Of a stretch of DNA of 64,000 nucleotides, positions 9,149-17,489 are shown piece after piece (positions within the stretch are counted from its first letter, which is position 1; the number at the start of each line of letters is the position of its first letter). The notes under the pieces are model-generated. The model had not been told where the DNA came from, did not search any database, and saw only the letters and a list, made by a program, of their open reading frames with translations. The DNA comes from JBFWNG01 sp050251195 (GTDB lineage Bacteria > Bdellovibrionota_B > Oligoflexia > Oligoflexales > Oligoflexaceae): the NCBI GenBank assembly GCA_050251195.1, contig JBFWNG010000001.1:372001-436000 (forward strand), read 5' to 3'. Made by a program: the position numbers and the translations under genes.

Positions 9149-10270
9149 ATGGGATTTAAGTGCGGCATCGTTGGTCTGCCCAACGTCGGCAAATCAACTA
9201 TTTTCAACGCAGTTACGTGCAGCAGCGCGGCGCAAGCCGCTAACTACCCGTTCTGCACGATTGATCCCAACGTTGGTCGCGTCGATGTTCCCGATAAGCG
9301 CCTTGGGGAAATTCAGACGTACGTGAAAACTCAAAAGGTAATTCCTGCCAGCATGGAATTCGTTGACATCGCCGGTCTCGTGAAAGGGGCGTCGCAGGGA
9401 GAGGGCCTGGGCAACCAATTTCTTGGGCACATTCGCAGCACCGATGCAATCGCGCACGTCGTAAGATGTTTTGACAATTCCGATATCACGCACGTCGAAG
9501 GCAGCGTCGATCCGATTCGCGATATCGAGATCATCGAGGCGGAACTCATGCTCGCCGACGCGGCAACGGTCGAGGCGGCGCTGACGCGGTATCGCAAGCT
9601 CGTGAAGTCTGGCAAAAAGGATATTCTAGCGATGTTGGCAATGCTTGAAGCGCTGTATTCCCATATCCAAGGATTAAAGCCAGGTCGAACTTTTCCGCTC
9701 GCCGACTACGTAAAAGACATATTAGAAGTAGGAATCGCATTCCGTGACTTGCACCTTATCTCTGACAAGAAAGTCGTCTACGTGTGCAATGTCGATGAGG
9801 CCTTGGCCAGCGGCGATGAAGACAACAAGTACACAAAATTGGTGCGCGAACACGCCAAAGCAGTTGGAGCGGAGTGCGTAATTTTGTGCGGCAAACTTGA
9901 AGAAGAACTGAGTCAGCTTGACGAAGCGTCTCGGAATGAAATGATTGCCGACCTCGGCATGAAAGAAGCGGGCCTCGATCGTCTCATTCGTTCGGGATAC
10001 TCCATATTAGGTCTCCAAACGTATTTTACGGCTGGAGAAAAGGAGATCCGTGCGTGGACCATTAACAAGGGCGACAAGGCTCCACAGGCTGCCGGAAAGA
10101 TCCACTCGGATTTTGAACGCGGTTTTATCTGCGCAGAAGTTTTTACTCTCGGGGATCTAAAGCAAGCAAAGGCACGAGGCAAGTTGAAGGAATTGGGACT
10201 TATTCGCCAAGAAGGCAAAGAATACGTCATGAAAGACGGAGATATTGTTGAGTTTCGATTTAACGTTTAA
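9149..10270 (+). CDS. ychF: Redox-regulated ribosome-associated ATPase YchF (OLA1 family)
   Basis: This is a full-length 373-residue YchF. The P-loop is GLPNVGKST at residues 8-16, the switch II region reads DIAGLVKGASQGEGLGNQFL, and the NVDE motif in VCNVDEA replaces the guanine-specific NKxD, consistent with the ATP preference of this Obg-like subfamily. The C-terminus is a TGS domain (ADxYFTAGEKEIRAWTI-like, about 280-373). YchF binds 70S ribosomes and affects stress responses. GGAG stands 7 nt upstream, overlapping the end of yajQ, so translation is likely coupled. Confidence 0.96.
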   Translation: MGFKCGIVGLPNVGKSTIFNAVTCSSAAQAANYPFCTIDPNVGRVDVPDKRLGEIQTYVKTQKVIPASMEFVDIAGLVKGASQGEGLGNQFLGHIRSTDAIAHVVRCFDNSDITHVEGSVDPIRDIEIIEAELMLADAATVEAALTRYRKLVKSGKKDILAMLAMLEALYSHIQGLKPGRTFPLADYVKDILEVGIAFRDLHLISDKKVVYVCNVDEALASGDEDNKYTKLVREHAKAVGAECVILCGKLEEELSQLDEASRNEMIADLGMKEAGLDRLIRSGYSILGLQTYFTAGEKEIRAWTINKGDKAPQAAGKIHSDFERGFICAEVFTLGDLKQAKARGKLKELGLIRQEGKEYVMKDGDIVEFRFNV

Positions 10271-10275
10271 GTACT

Positions 10276-10983
10276 ATGATCGCGCTTGAAAAAGGCGTCA
10301 ACCCGCCCACGGATCTCAGCAAAACGGCAAAGCATATTATTTCTTGGCAGGCCAGCCCAGCGCCTTTGCGCATAGAGGGCTTTCGCCTCATCTTTCTTTC
10401 TCAAATTTGGCATCAGAATCTTGAATTGCCGAGGTTTGACGTTGGCTTGGAGCCGGCGCTCGTTGTCTCGCGATGGGGCTGGCATGAAGGCAATTGGTTT
10501 GATGGACCGCTTTGCCGACTTGACCCGGAGGGGAAAGTTGTAAGTATGTTGCCGCTAGGTGAAGTCGGACGTTTGTTCGTCGATGAAAACACATTGCGGT
10601 CGGGCGGCGAGTTGGATGCCGCGCCAGGTGCAAACATAAGACAGTCTCTCATATGGGCGGTCAGGACCAAGTTGGGGGCAAACACCGAGCCGTTACAAAT
10701 CAATCTCGAAGGCTCTGCCGTTGTCGACGCGCTGTATTTAACCCTTCTCCGGATGGCCTATTTGAAGCGAAGGATCGTTGTGGGCACTTTGCCGGCAAAG
10801 CAACCGGAGCGTTGGAAAAGACTGATGCAAAATCTAGGAATTGAATTTCAACGGCAGAAAAAGCTCGATGCTAATTTTAGTCTCGATCAGGTTGCGGGTC
10901 TGGTTCCTGAAGAAAAAATGGGGCTGGTGTTGAAGGAACTCAATCGTTTAAGTGCCGTTGTCCCTCCGTCCCTATTCTCCTAG
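10276..10983 (+). CDS. Conserved-looking protein of unknown function, third gene of the yajQ-ychF operon
   Basis: This 235-residue soluble protein starts 5 bp after ychF and so should be in the same transcript. I do not recognise the family. It has no signal peptide or membrane segment. The N-terminal two thirds look like a beta-rich domain with many Trp and Gly (SRWGWHEGNWFDGP), and the C-terminal third is helical with several Arg/Lys. There is no P-loop, metal-binding cluster or helix-turn-helix that I can see. Its stop is followed by a short GCCC-GAAA-GGGC hairpin and then a repeat-containing gap. Confidence 0.55.
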   Translation: MIALEKGVNPPTDLSKTAKHIISWQASPAPLRIEGFRLIFLSQIWHQNLELPRFDVGLEPALVVSRWGWHEGNWFDGPLCRLDPEGKVVSMLPLGEVGRLFVDENTLRSGGELDAAPGANIRQSLIWAVRTKLGANTEPLQINLEGSAVVDALYLTLLRMAYLKRRIVVGTLPAKQPERWKRLMQNLGIEFQRQKKLDANFSLDQVAGLVPEEKMGLVLKELNRLSAVVPPSLFS

Positions 10984-11030
10984 GCCCGAAAGGGCGAAAC
11001 GGTCTACACCTCCATGGTTGTAAAGAACTT

Positions 11031-11190
11031 TTCCGCGTTTCCAAATTTCCGCGCCTCCGCGTTCAAATGGGTAAAAACCGGGCGCATGGGTAGCACTTTG
11101 TACCAGGACACAGACGCTATATAAATGCTGTTGTCCCAGCGCTTCGATCTTAATCGCGGAGGCGCGGAAATTTGGAGGCGCGGAAGGAAT
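11031..11190. repeat. Inverted pair of the TTCCGCGCCTCCGCG repeat (MITE-like unit)
   Basis: Two facing copies of one repeat, at 11031-11070 and 11155-11190, share the core TTTCCGCGCCTCCGCG in opposite orientation and enclose about 85 bp. Further copies lie at 41290-41322 (minus) and 53601-53618 (plus). The second copy directly abuts the stop codon of the neighbouring enoyl-CoA hydratase-like gene. The arrangement resembles a small non-autonomous element or a paired extragenic palindrome; no coding sequence lies inside. Confidence 0.75.
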
Positions 11191-11194
11191 TGAA

Positions 11195-11998
11195 CTAGGT
11201 TTTTTGCGCCTTCGCGGTAAAACGTTCCAACTGCGCTTTGTGCGCGGGGTTCATCCATAAATCTTGAAACAACTTCGTTTCCTTACTGCGCAACGTCCTT
11301 TGTGATTCCTGCAGCGGATAAAGCATTGCCTTTTGCGCGGCTACGGCCTCGGGATGCAGTTGCGCAAAGTACTTCCCTGCTTCGAAAATTCTGCGATCAA
11401 GCTCGGCGGTGGTAGGGAAGACCTCATGCACCAAAGATATGTTCAAAGCTTGTTCCGCGGTGAGGTGTTTCCCGAGCAAGAGGATGTTCGCCGCTTGAGA
11501 TCTGCCGACTAAGTTGACCAACCGCAGAGCTCCTCCGTAACCCGTAGCGAGGCCTATCTGAAGTTGCTTAAAATTGAAACGTGAGTCTTTCGTCGCAAAC
11601 CTTAGATCGCAGGACAACGCGAGCTCGGCGCCTCCGCCTATGGCTTGGCCATCGATGCAGGCGATGGTGGGAATGGGCAGTTTTTCGAGTCCGAGACAAA
11701 AATCGCTGAGCAGCTTCGAATAAATGCGTCCGTCGTTCTTGTTCTTAAGTTTGGCGAGTTCTTTGAGGTCGCCGCCCGCAATCCATATTTTTGCCGTTGC
11801 CTTCGAGATAGGGTTCGCGCGAAGAACAAGAGTTCGATATGGCCATTTCTTCGGCGTTTTTTGCAAATTGCTTTGCGCAATTTTAAGTTTCTGCGTGAGT
11901 TCTTTGGCTAGGGTGATACCCAGGGAATTGAGGCGTTCGGGCCGATCGATTGTAATGAAATAGGTTTGATTTTCTATTTTCTCTCTAACGAAAGTCAA
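11195..11998 (-). CDS. Enoyl-CoA hydratase/isomerase family protein (crotonase fold)
   Basis: This 267-residue protein has the crotonase fold: the first oxyanion-hole segment IAGGDLKEL (about 73-81) and the second, IDGQAIGGGAELALSCD (about 115-131), are intact. It should bind an acyl-CoA and stabilise a thioester enolate. The two acid/base glutamates of classical enoyl-CoA hydratase are replaced: Gln145 stands where the PEI/PEV Glu would be (FNFKQLQIG) and Asn171 where the second Glu would be (QAANILLLG). It is therefore unlikely to be an ordinary hydratase and could be an isomerase, decarboxylase or hydrolase of the superfamily. It is a single gene with no beta-oxidation partners nearby. Confidence 0.85.
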   Translation of the reverse strand: MTFVREKIENQTYFITIDRPERLNSLGITLAKELTQKLKIAQSNLQKTPKKWPYRTLVLRANPISKATAKIWIAGGDLKELAKLKNKNDGRIYSKLLSDFCLGLEKLPIPTIACIDGQAIGGGAELALSCDLRFATKDSRFNFKQLQIGLATGYGGALRLVNLVGRSQAANILLLGKHLTAEQALNISLVHEVFPTTAELDRRIFEAGKYFAQLHPEAVAAQKAMLYPLQESQRTLRSKETKLFQDLWMNPAHKAQLERFTAKAQKT

Positions 11999-12158
11999 TC
12001 GTCACCCCAGTCGACATTTTAATCTTCTTCTGGCCAGCTAGCCATTTTAGTGGTAATACTCCCATATTAGACTCATTGTCGAAATAGCGTTTTTTCTATT
12101 CGGAGTTGTTCTGCCTATTATTGCGCAAATACCGCGTAAGATTATTCCTAACGTCATC

Positions 12159-12725
12159 ATGGTAGGCATGACGGGCGTGGGAAAATCGACCGTAGGCGAG
12201 GAGCTCGCTAAGCTCATTGGTTTTGGCCTTTGGGATATCGACAAGAAGATTGAACGCGCGGAGCGTCGGTCGATCGCGCAAATTTTCAAAGAACAAGGCG
12301 AAGACTATTTTCGTGAGCAAGAGTCCGCCATGATTGCCAGCATTAAGGGCGTTCTCAATCACGTCGTGGTCGTTGGAGCGGGAGCTCTCGAAAATCGGAC
12401 TAATCTCGAAGCGCTCGAACGATTAGGTTATATGATTTGGTTGCAAGCAGATGTTTCAGAGATTGTGCGTCGGTTTATCATGAAGCCGGATGAATTGCGC
12501 GCTCGTCCTTTGTTACAGGACGCTGTAAACATCGAAAATAAAGAAGAAAGATCCGCCTTTTTGCGTTCAAAGATTGAAACGTTTCTCGAAAGACGCAAAA
12601 TGTTTTATGCACATGCCCAAGAAGTGCTCTGGACCTCTTATTCCACGCCAGAATCTAACGCTCATCTTATCAAGCAACGGTTAATTTCGAATGCCGGTGT
12701 CCAATTATCGGACCATAGCGTATAA
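12159..12725 (+). CDS. aroK: Shikimate kinase (start probably further upstream)
   Basis: The protein begins almost at its P-loop (MVGMTGVGKSTVGEELAK) and continues with the shikimate-binding DIDKKIE segment, the FREQE motif, the GAGAL glycine loop and the lid arginine region RARPLL, all typical of shikimate kinase (about 170-190 residues). From this ATG the first beta strand is truncated. The frame stays open upstream to a stop at 12054 and encodes the missing strand (KIIPNVIM). A GGAG at 12102-12105 lies 5 nt before an in-frame CTG at 12111, so translation may start there; no Shine-Dalgarno is visible before 12159. The reaction is the fifth step of the chorismate pathway. The type II secretion operon begins 48 bp downstream. 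Confidence 0.9.
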   Translation: MVGMTGVGKSTVGEELAKLIGFGLWDIDKKIERAERRSIAQIFKEQGEDYFREQESAMIASIKGVLNHVVVVGAGALENRTNLEALERLGYMIWLQADVSEIVRRFIMKPDELRARPLLQDAVNIENKEERSAFLRSKIETFLERRKMFYAHAQEVLWTSYSTPESNAHLIKQRLISNAGVQLSDHSV

Positions 12726-12773
12726 TAAATCTATCATATTAATTGGTTGATAATAGATTCGTATGAAGGTGTC

Positions 12774-13811
12774 ATGAACGCGCCGTTGAAACGAATTATT
12801 TTAAGTCTCTCATCTCGGGATTACCGACAATTGAAGAAATTGGGAAACCAAATTTCTCTCAAAGTGGTGTTTGGAATCCTGGGCTCTAGTTTTTTGCTTG
12901 CGACGGGTATATCCCTTGTGGCGGCTTATTTCTTGGATCCGGTGAAATCAGTCACCGAGAAAAAGCGCACGGCAGCTCCTGTTTCGGCATCGTCCGTTAA
13001 GCTGCAGCCGACCGTTGTCCTGCAGCAGAAGAACGTCGACACTATTCTTAACCGAAACATTTTTAATAGCTCAGGCGAACTGGGCGATGCCGAGGGTAAG
13101 CCAAAAGACGACCCAACGGCGGGCGCAGCTGATATTTCTAAATCCGGTTTGCCTCTTCGGCTTGTGGGTTTGATCTTTCCGGGATCTCCCTTCAACGGAC
13201 TCGCAATGCTGGAGAACACGCAGAGAAAGACGATTAATAGTTTAGTCGTTGGCGACGTTGTCGATCCGGACTACGGATTCTTCTTAGAAAAGATTTATGA
13301 GGACCGAATTATTATCAACAAGGACGGACGTCGAGAGTTTATTCCTCTAGAGGAAGTAGAACTTGATTTCAACCGGCGAGGCAAAAAGACCGCTGCCGAC
13401 GCAAAACCGAAATCGGACGCGATCGCTCCGCTCGCGAAAGGTCCGCCCCCCGAAAAATACAAAGAAGATGGGTTTGAGCGGAACGGCAGTGCGATCACGG
13501 TTTCGGAAACGTATAAGCAAGGGCTTCTCAGCGGCGCCAATATGGTAAAGGTGCTGCAAGACGCTAAAGCGGAACCATACATGGTCAACGGGCAGCTGGT
13601 TGGTTGGAAGCTCACCAGGATTCGAGAGGATTCTATTTACCTAAAAATGGGTCTTCAGAGCGGTGACGTTATTGAAGAGATTAATGGGGTTAAACTTAAC
13701 GATGCTGGCAGATCAATTTCCTATCTCAACCAACTCAAGACCGAAAAGGATTTTGAAGTTCGAGGACGACGGGGTTCGACGCCATTTACTATTAATATGT
13801 CCGTAAGGTAG
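12774..13811 (+). CDS. gspC: Type II secretion system protein GspC, first copy
   Basis: This 345-residue inner-membrane protein opens the secretion operon. A single N-terminal membrane segment lies near residues 25-55 (VVFGILGSSFLLATGISLVA), followed by a linker, a homology region typical of GspC (LPLRLVGLIF... IINKDGRREFIPL) and a C-terminal PDZ domain (about 245-345; GLQSGDVIEEINGVKL). GspC links the inner-membrane platform to the secretin, and its PDZ domain helps substrate recognition. I chose the ATG at 12774 because GAAGG precedes it; a TTG frame from 12747 has no such signal. A perfect TATAAT at 12721-12726 overlaps the end of aroK and could be the -10 of the operon promoter, though its -35 is poor. 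Confidence 0.9.
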   Translation: MNAPLKRIILSLSSRDYRQLKKLGNQISLKVVFGILGSSFLLATGISLVAAYFLDPVKSVTEKKRTAAPVSASSVKLQPTVVLQQKNVDTILNRNIFNSSGELGDAEGKPKDDPTAGAADISKSGLPLRLVGLIFPGSPFNGLAMLENTQRKTINSLVVGDVVDPDYGFFLEKIYEDRIIINKDGRREFIPLEEVELDFNRRGKKTAADAKPKSDAIAPLAKGPPPEKYKEDGFERNGSAITVSETYKQGLLSGANMVKVLQDAKAEPYMVNGQLVGWKLTRIREDSIYLKMGLQSGDVIEEINGVKLNDAGRSISYLNQLKTEKDFEVRGRRGSTPFTINMSVR

Positions 13812-13814
13812 CGC

Positions 13815-14819
13815 TTGAAGGATTTTGGACAGATTATTAACAAGATTAAGATCCCGAAGTGGCTTACGGGAGACGTCCAAAAGATTTTGTCCAAAGTGGT
13901 CGTGATTATCTTTGTGAGTTATCTCGCCGCTTCGGTCGTAAGTTCTGTGAGCATGAAGGTGTTGTCCTCTATGTCCTTTTCCGGATCAAAGAAAATGCCT
14001 GGTAAAGAGGCCCCTGCGAAGCTTGTCGCGTCGCTAAATGATTTAAACTATCGCGATGTGAGCAAAGCAGTCATTGATCGCAACATTTTCAATTCGGCCG
14101 GAGAAGTTCCGGACGAGTCTGAAGTGAGCGAAGACGTCGGCCAGAAATCGGCATTTGACAAGAACGCCCCCTGCCGTCCGCCAACGCTCAACGTCGAACT
14201 GGTTGGGATTATTTATCTGGGGGCGACAGGCGATTCTTTGGCAACGATCAAAGAAAAAGGTTACAATATAGCAGACATATACAAAAAAGAAGAAACTATC
14301 ATCGGTAATGACCAAGCATCAGTTTACGACATAGAACAAGACCAAGTGGTCATAAACAATAACGGCGCCAAGGAATGTCTGAAGCTCATTACCAAAGAAC
14401 CCATCAATACCGGTGCCGAAGATTACGGCCTGGCTGACGAAGCGCCGCCGCCGGCTGACCCCAACGCGGGCGGAGGCGGGGAAAGAGTTGACGGCGGGCG
14501 TGTGACCTTGCAGACGTCCTATGTCGAAGAGTCGCTGGGACCTGGGTTTTCGAAGATTCTAGAGACAGGTCGTCTGGTCCCCGCCAACGAGGACGGCAAA
14601 ATGCTAGGCTTCAAGTTAATAAGTGTGAGAGGCGGGTCGTTGTGGCAAAAAGTTGGTTTGTCCAACGGCGACATTCTCACCAGCGTTAATAGCGTCAGTA
14701 TGCTCCAACCCGATCAAGGATTCGCGTTCTATCAGTCGTTACAGGAAGAGCGAGAAATACGACTGGAGTACCTAAAAGGTGGAAAGACTCCTAGTACAGT
14801 TACGATAGAGATAAAATAG
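13815..14819 (+). CDS. Type II secretion system GspC-like protein, second copy
   Basis: A second GspC-type protein of 334 residues starts 3 bp after the first, with a TTG codon preceded by AAGG at 7 nt. The layout is the same: one membrane segment (about 25-50), the NRNIF-like segment shared with copy one (IDRNIFNSAGE versus LNRNIFNSSGE), the homology region (LNVELVGIIY... VVINNNGAKECLKL) and a PDZ domain (about 225-334; GLSNGDILTSVNSV). Overall divergence is high, so the duplication is old. Copy two has two cysteines bracketing the homology region (NAPCRPP and AKECLKL) that copy one lacks and that could form a disulfide. It is followed immediately, stop to start, by gspD. Confidence 0.87.
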   Translation: MKDFGQIINKIKIPKWLTGDVQKILSKVVVIIFVSYLAASVVSSVSMKVLSSMSFSGSKKMPGKEAPAKLVASLNDLNYRDVSKAVIDRNIFNSAGEVPDESEVSEDVGQKSAFDKNAPCRPPTLNVELVGIIYLGATGDSLATIKEKGYNIADIYKKEETIIGNDQASVYDIEQDQVVINNNGAKECLKLITKEPINTGAEDYGLADEAPPPADPNAGGGGERVDGGRVTLQTSYVEESLGPGFSKILETGRLVPANEDGKMLGFKLISVRGGSLWQKVGLSNGDILTSVNSVSMLQPDQGFAFYQSLQEEREIRLEYLKGGKTPSTVTIEIK

Positions 14820-17477
14820 ATGAAACTTTTGGCCAAGGAGAGGACTGTGATTTACCATTTGACGGTAATGTTTTTGGCGTTGACGATCGCTTGGGAGGGT
14901 TACGCGCAAAAAGAGCAACAATCAGACGGCGGCAACCCCAGTGCTCAAGGTCCTGAAACAGCCCCGCCTCCGGCCGATTCGGCGCCAGCGCCAGAGACCG
15001 CGCAAGCCCCCGAAACAGCGCCGCCGGAAACTGCTCCAGCTCCAACGCCAGAGGCCGCTCCAGCGCCAGAAGCAGAGGCACCTCCTCCGGCCGAAGAAGA
15101 CGAGGAACATCTTCCGCAAATAACGCAACCAACCGGTCAATCGACGCAAGACGATAAAGAAATAGCCGGGGCGGATACCGTTCCTTCCGGGCAAGAGTTG
15201 GTTCACATGAACTTCCCAGAGCCAACGGAAATTAAGGACATTATTCGAGCTGTTTCACTTTGGACCGGCAAAAACGTTATTCTTGGCCGAAACGTTTCCG
15301 GTAAAGTGCAGATGATTTCCCCGAGAAAAGTAACGAAGGAAGAAGCCTATCAAATGTTCCTCTCGGCACTTAACGTTCTCGGACTTACGACCGTAGAAAC
15401 AGGCAAGGTAATTAAAATCGTCCAGGTCCGCTCCGCTGTCAAAGACAACTTGCAAATCTATCAAGGGGCGAGTTGGGCTCCTCGAACCGACAAGCTGATC
15501 ACGCAAATCGTACCTTTAAAGTACATCGACGCGAAGCAGATTCAGACGACGCTTTCGCGCATTGTTTCCACCAACTCGATGATCGCCTACGAACCCACAA
15601 ACACCCTGATCATTAGCGACACCGGTTATAAGGTAAGAAGGGTTCTCGCAATTATCGAACTCATCGACGTTCAAGGCCAGCAGCCACAAGTGGCTCTTGT
15701 TCCGATTAAATACGCCGACGCCAAATCCATCGCGCAAAAGATCACCGATATCTTGCAGGCCAGCCAGAGTCGGGCTAAGGGCGCGGGCGGCAGTACCGGT
15801 GGCTACAGGGCATATAAGATCAGCGTGGACGAGCGTTCGAACTCAGTTATTATCTTTGGACCGCCGCGCACGATTTCGGATGTGAAAATCCTCGTCAAGA
15901 AGTTCGACTTTCCCATTGTCGATGCGAGCAACCAGTCCTCCATTCGCGTGCGGTTCTTGGATTACGCCGACGCGAAAAAACTTGCGACAACGCTTGCAAC
16001 CCTTACTCAAGGATCCGCAAACAAAACCCCGGGCCGAACGGTCGGCACTCGATCCACTTCGTCGAGCAGAGGCGGAAGTTCGGCTAGTTCAGAAGCTAGC
16101 GTTGCTGACCTCGGCGGCGACGTAAAAATTACAGCGGACGAAAGTTCCAACTCGCTTCTGATTACCGGAAGTCGATCGGCCTATAATTCGCTGAACTCGC
16201 TTATTAGAAAACTCGATCAGCGCCGAGCTCAAGTTTACGTTGAAGCCGACATCTTAGATATTTCCCTTGGCAACAATTTTAAAATGGGAACGTCTATATT
16301 TGCCGGGTCCGGCACGGAAAACGGTACGAAGAGCGCCTACACTTGGGAAGCTAAGAACTTCGGTTCTCTCATTATAGGAGATCAGGAAGGTGCATCGGAC
16401 ACAGAAAAAGCAAATGCTGTTGGCGTATTTAGCGAGGGTTTCACCATAGGTATCTTGTCAGGCACCAAGGTAAACGTACCCGGCTTAGGCGCTGTGTCAC
16501 CTGGAGCACTCATCAATCTTCTCAAAGCTGACTCGAATTCGCGAGTCCTCTCTTCGCCCCACCTTTTGACGTCGAACAACGAAGAAGCGTCCATCACGGT
16601 AGGTCAGAAACTATTCTACGAAAGTTCGCAACAGAGCACCACTGTGGGGGTTGGAGCCATACCGAAGGTGGAAAAAGAGGACGTCGATCTGACGCTTAAA
16701 ATTAAGCCGAACGTCAGCAACACCGGCAACTACGTGACCCTTACGATCGACCTAGAACAAAATGACGGCGGTATCGGACGGGCGAACTTACCGGACATAA
16801 AAAAACGAAAGACCAAACAGGTTGTGACGGTGAAGAACGGCCAGACCGTTGTCATCTCCGGCTTGGTTAGAACCTCCGAACAAGAAGTGTTTAAGAAGAT
16901 ACCTCTTCTTGGCGACATTCCCATACTGGGATGGCTGTTCAGAAACTCAACGATCGACAAGATACGGCAGAACTTGGTCTTCTTCCTCACGCCGCATAGC
17001 GTATACGGGGCAAACGATTTGGCGGCAATATATGAACAGAAGGTCAAGGAACGAGACGAGATCATGTCCAAGGCTTTCGATACCGATCCAGACGACGAGT
17101 TTATGCAAAAGCTTCCGACCTTGGAAGACGGCCGTTATTCGGAACAAGAGTTTGATCGTCTAGAGCGCGAAAACCGCGAACGAAATCTCGAGGAAGTAAG
17201 AAGAGAGATGATGAAAACCGGAGAGCGCGCACCTGCAAACAACGGCGCTACGCAAACGAACCCCGACGAGTCGCCCGTGACTGTCCCTATGCTTGAAGGT
17301 GAAGGCGACTTTGGTGGCGGCGGTGGCGGCGGCGACGGCGGATCTCCCGCGAATGACGGCGGCGGCGCTGAAATTTCCACTCCAATGCCAGACTACGATG
17401 GGGGAGGCGCGGAACCGCCACCTCCATCTGAACCACCACCTCCACCTGAGAATGACGGCGGCGGCGGCGAAGATTAA
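14820..17477 (+). CDS. gspD: Type II secretion system secretin GspD
   Basis: This 885-residue protein forms the outer-membrane channel. After a signal peptide (to about residue 29, ending GYAQ) comes a Pro/Ala/Glu-rich linker of about 75 residues, then the N0 domain (about 125-200), the N1-N3 ring domains, each closing with a strand like NSVIIFG or NSLLITG, and the secretin core ending in VPLLGDIPILGWLFR-type sequence (here KIPLLGDIPILGWLF). A Ser/Gly-rich loop lies in N3. The C-terminus has a charged helical stretch and then a low-complexity Gly, Pro and Asp/Glu tail unusual in length. There is no lipobox. Its ATG directly follows the gspC2 stop codon. Confidence 0.97.
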   Translation: MKLLAKERTVIYHLTVMFLALTIAWEGYAQKEQQSDGGNPSAQGPETAPPPADSAPAPETAQAPETAPPETAPAPTPEAAPAPEAEAPPPAEEDEEHLPQITQPTGQSTQDDKEIAGADTVPSGQELVHMNFPEPTEIKDIIRAVSLWTGKNVILGRNVSGKVQMISPRKVTKEEAYQMFLSALNVLGLTTVETGKVIKIVQVRSAVKDNLQIYQGASWAPRTDKLITQIVPLKYIDAKQIQTTLSRIVSTNSMIAYEPTNTLIISDTGYKVRRVLAIIELIDVQGQQPQVALVPIKYADAKSIAQKITDILQASQSRAKGAGGSTGGYRAYKISVDERSNSVIIFGPPRTISDVKILVKKFDFPIVDASNQSSIRVRFLDYADAKKLATTLATLTQGSANKTPGRTVGTRSTSSSRGGSSASSEASVADLGGDVKITADESSNSLLITGSRSAYNSLNSLIRKLDQRRAQVYVEADILDISLGNNFKMGTSIFAGSGTENGTKSAYTWEAKNFGSLIIGDQEGASDTEKANAVGVFSEGFTIGILSGTKVNVPGLGAVSPGALINLLKADSNSRVLSSPHLLTSNNEEASITVGQKLFYESSQQSTTVGVGAIPKVEKEDVDLTLKIKPNVSNTGNYVTLTIDLEQNDGGIGRANLPDIKKRKTKQVVTVKNGQTVVISGLVRTSEQEVFKKIPLLGDIPILGWLFRNSTIDKIRQNLVFFLTPHSVYGANDLAAIYEQKVKERDEIMSKAFDTDPDDEFMQKLPTLEDGRYSEQEFDRLERENRERNLEEVRREMMKTGERAPANNGATQTNPDESPVTVPMLEGEGDFGGGGGGGDGGSPANDGGGAEISTPMPDYDGGGAEPPPPSEPPPPPENDGGGGED

Positions 17478-17489
17478 AAAGGAAAAACT

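Noticed and set aside
14941..15123. Arg/Pro-rich plus-strand frame inside gspD
   Set aside because: It is an out-of-frame reading of the Pro/Ala/Glu linker of gspD.
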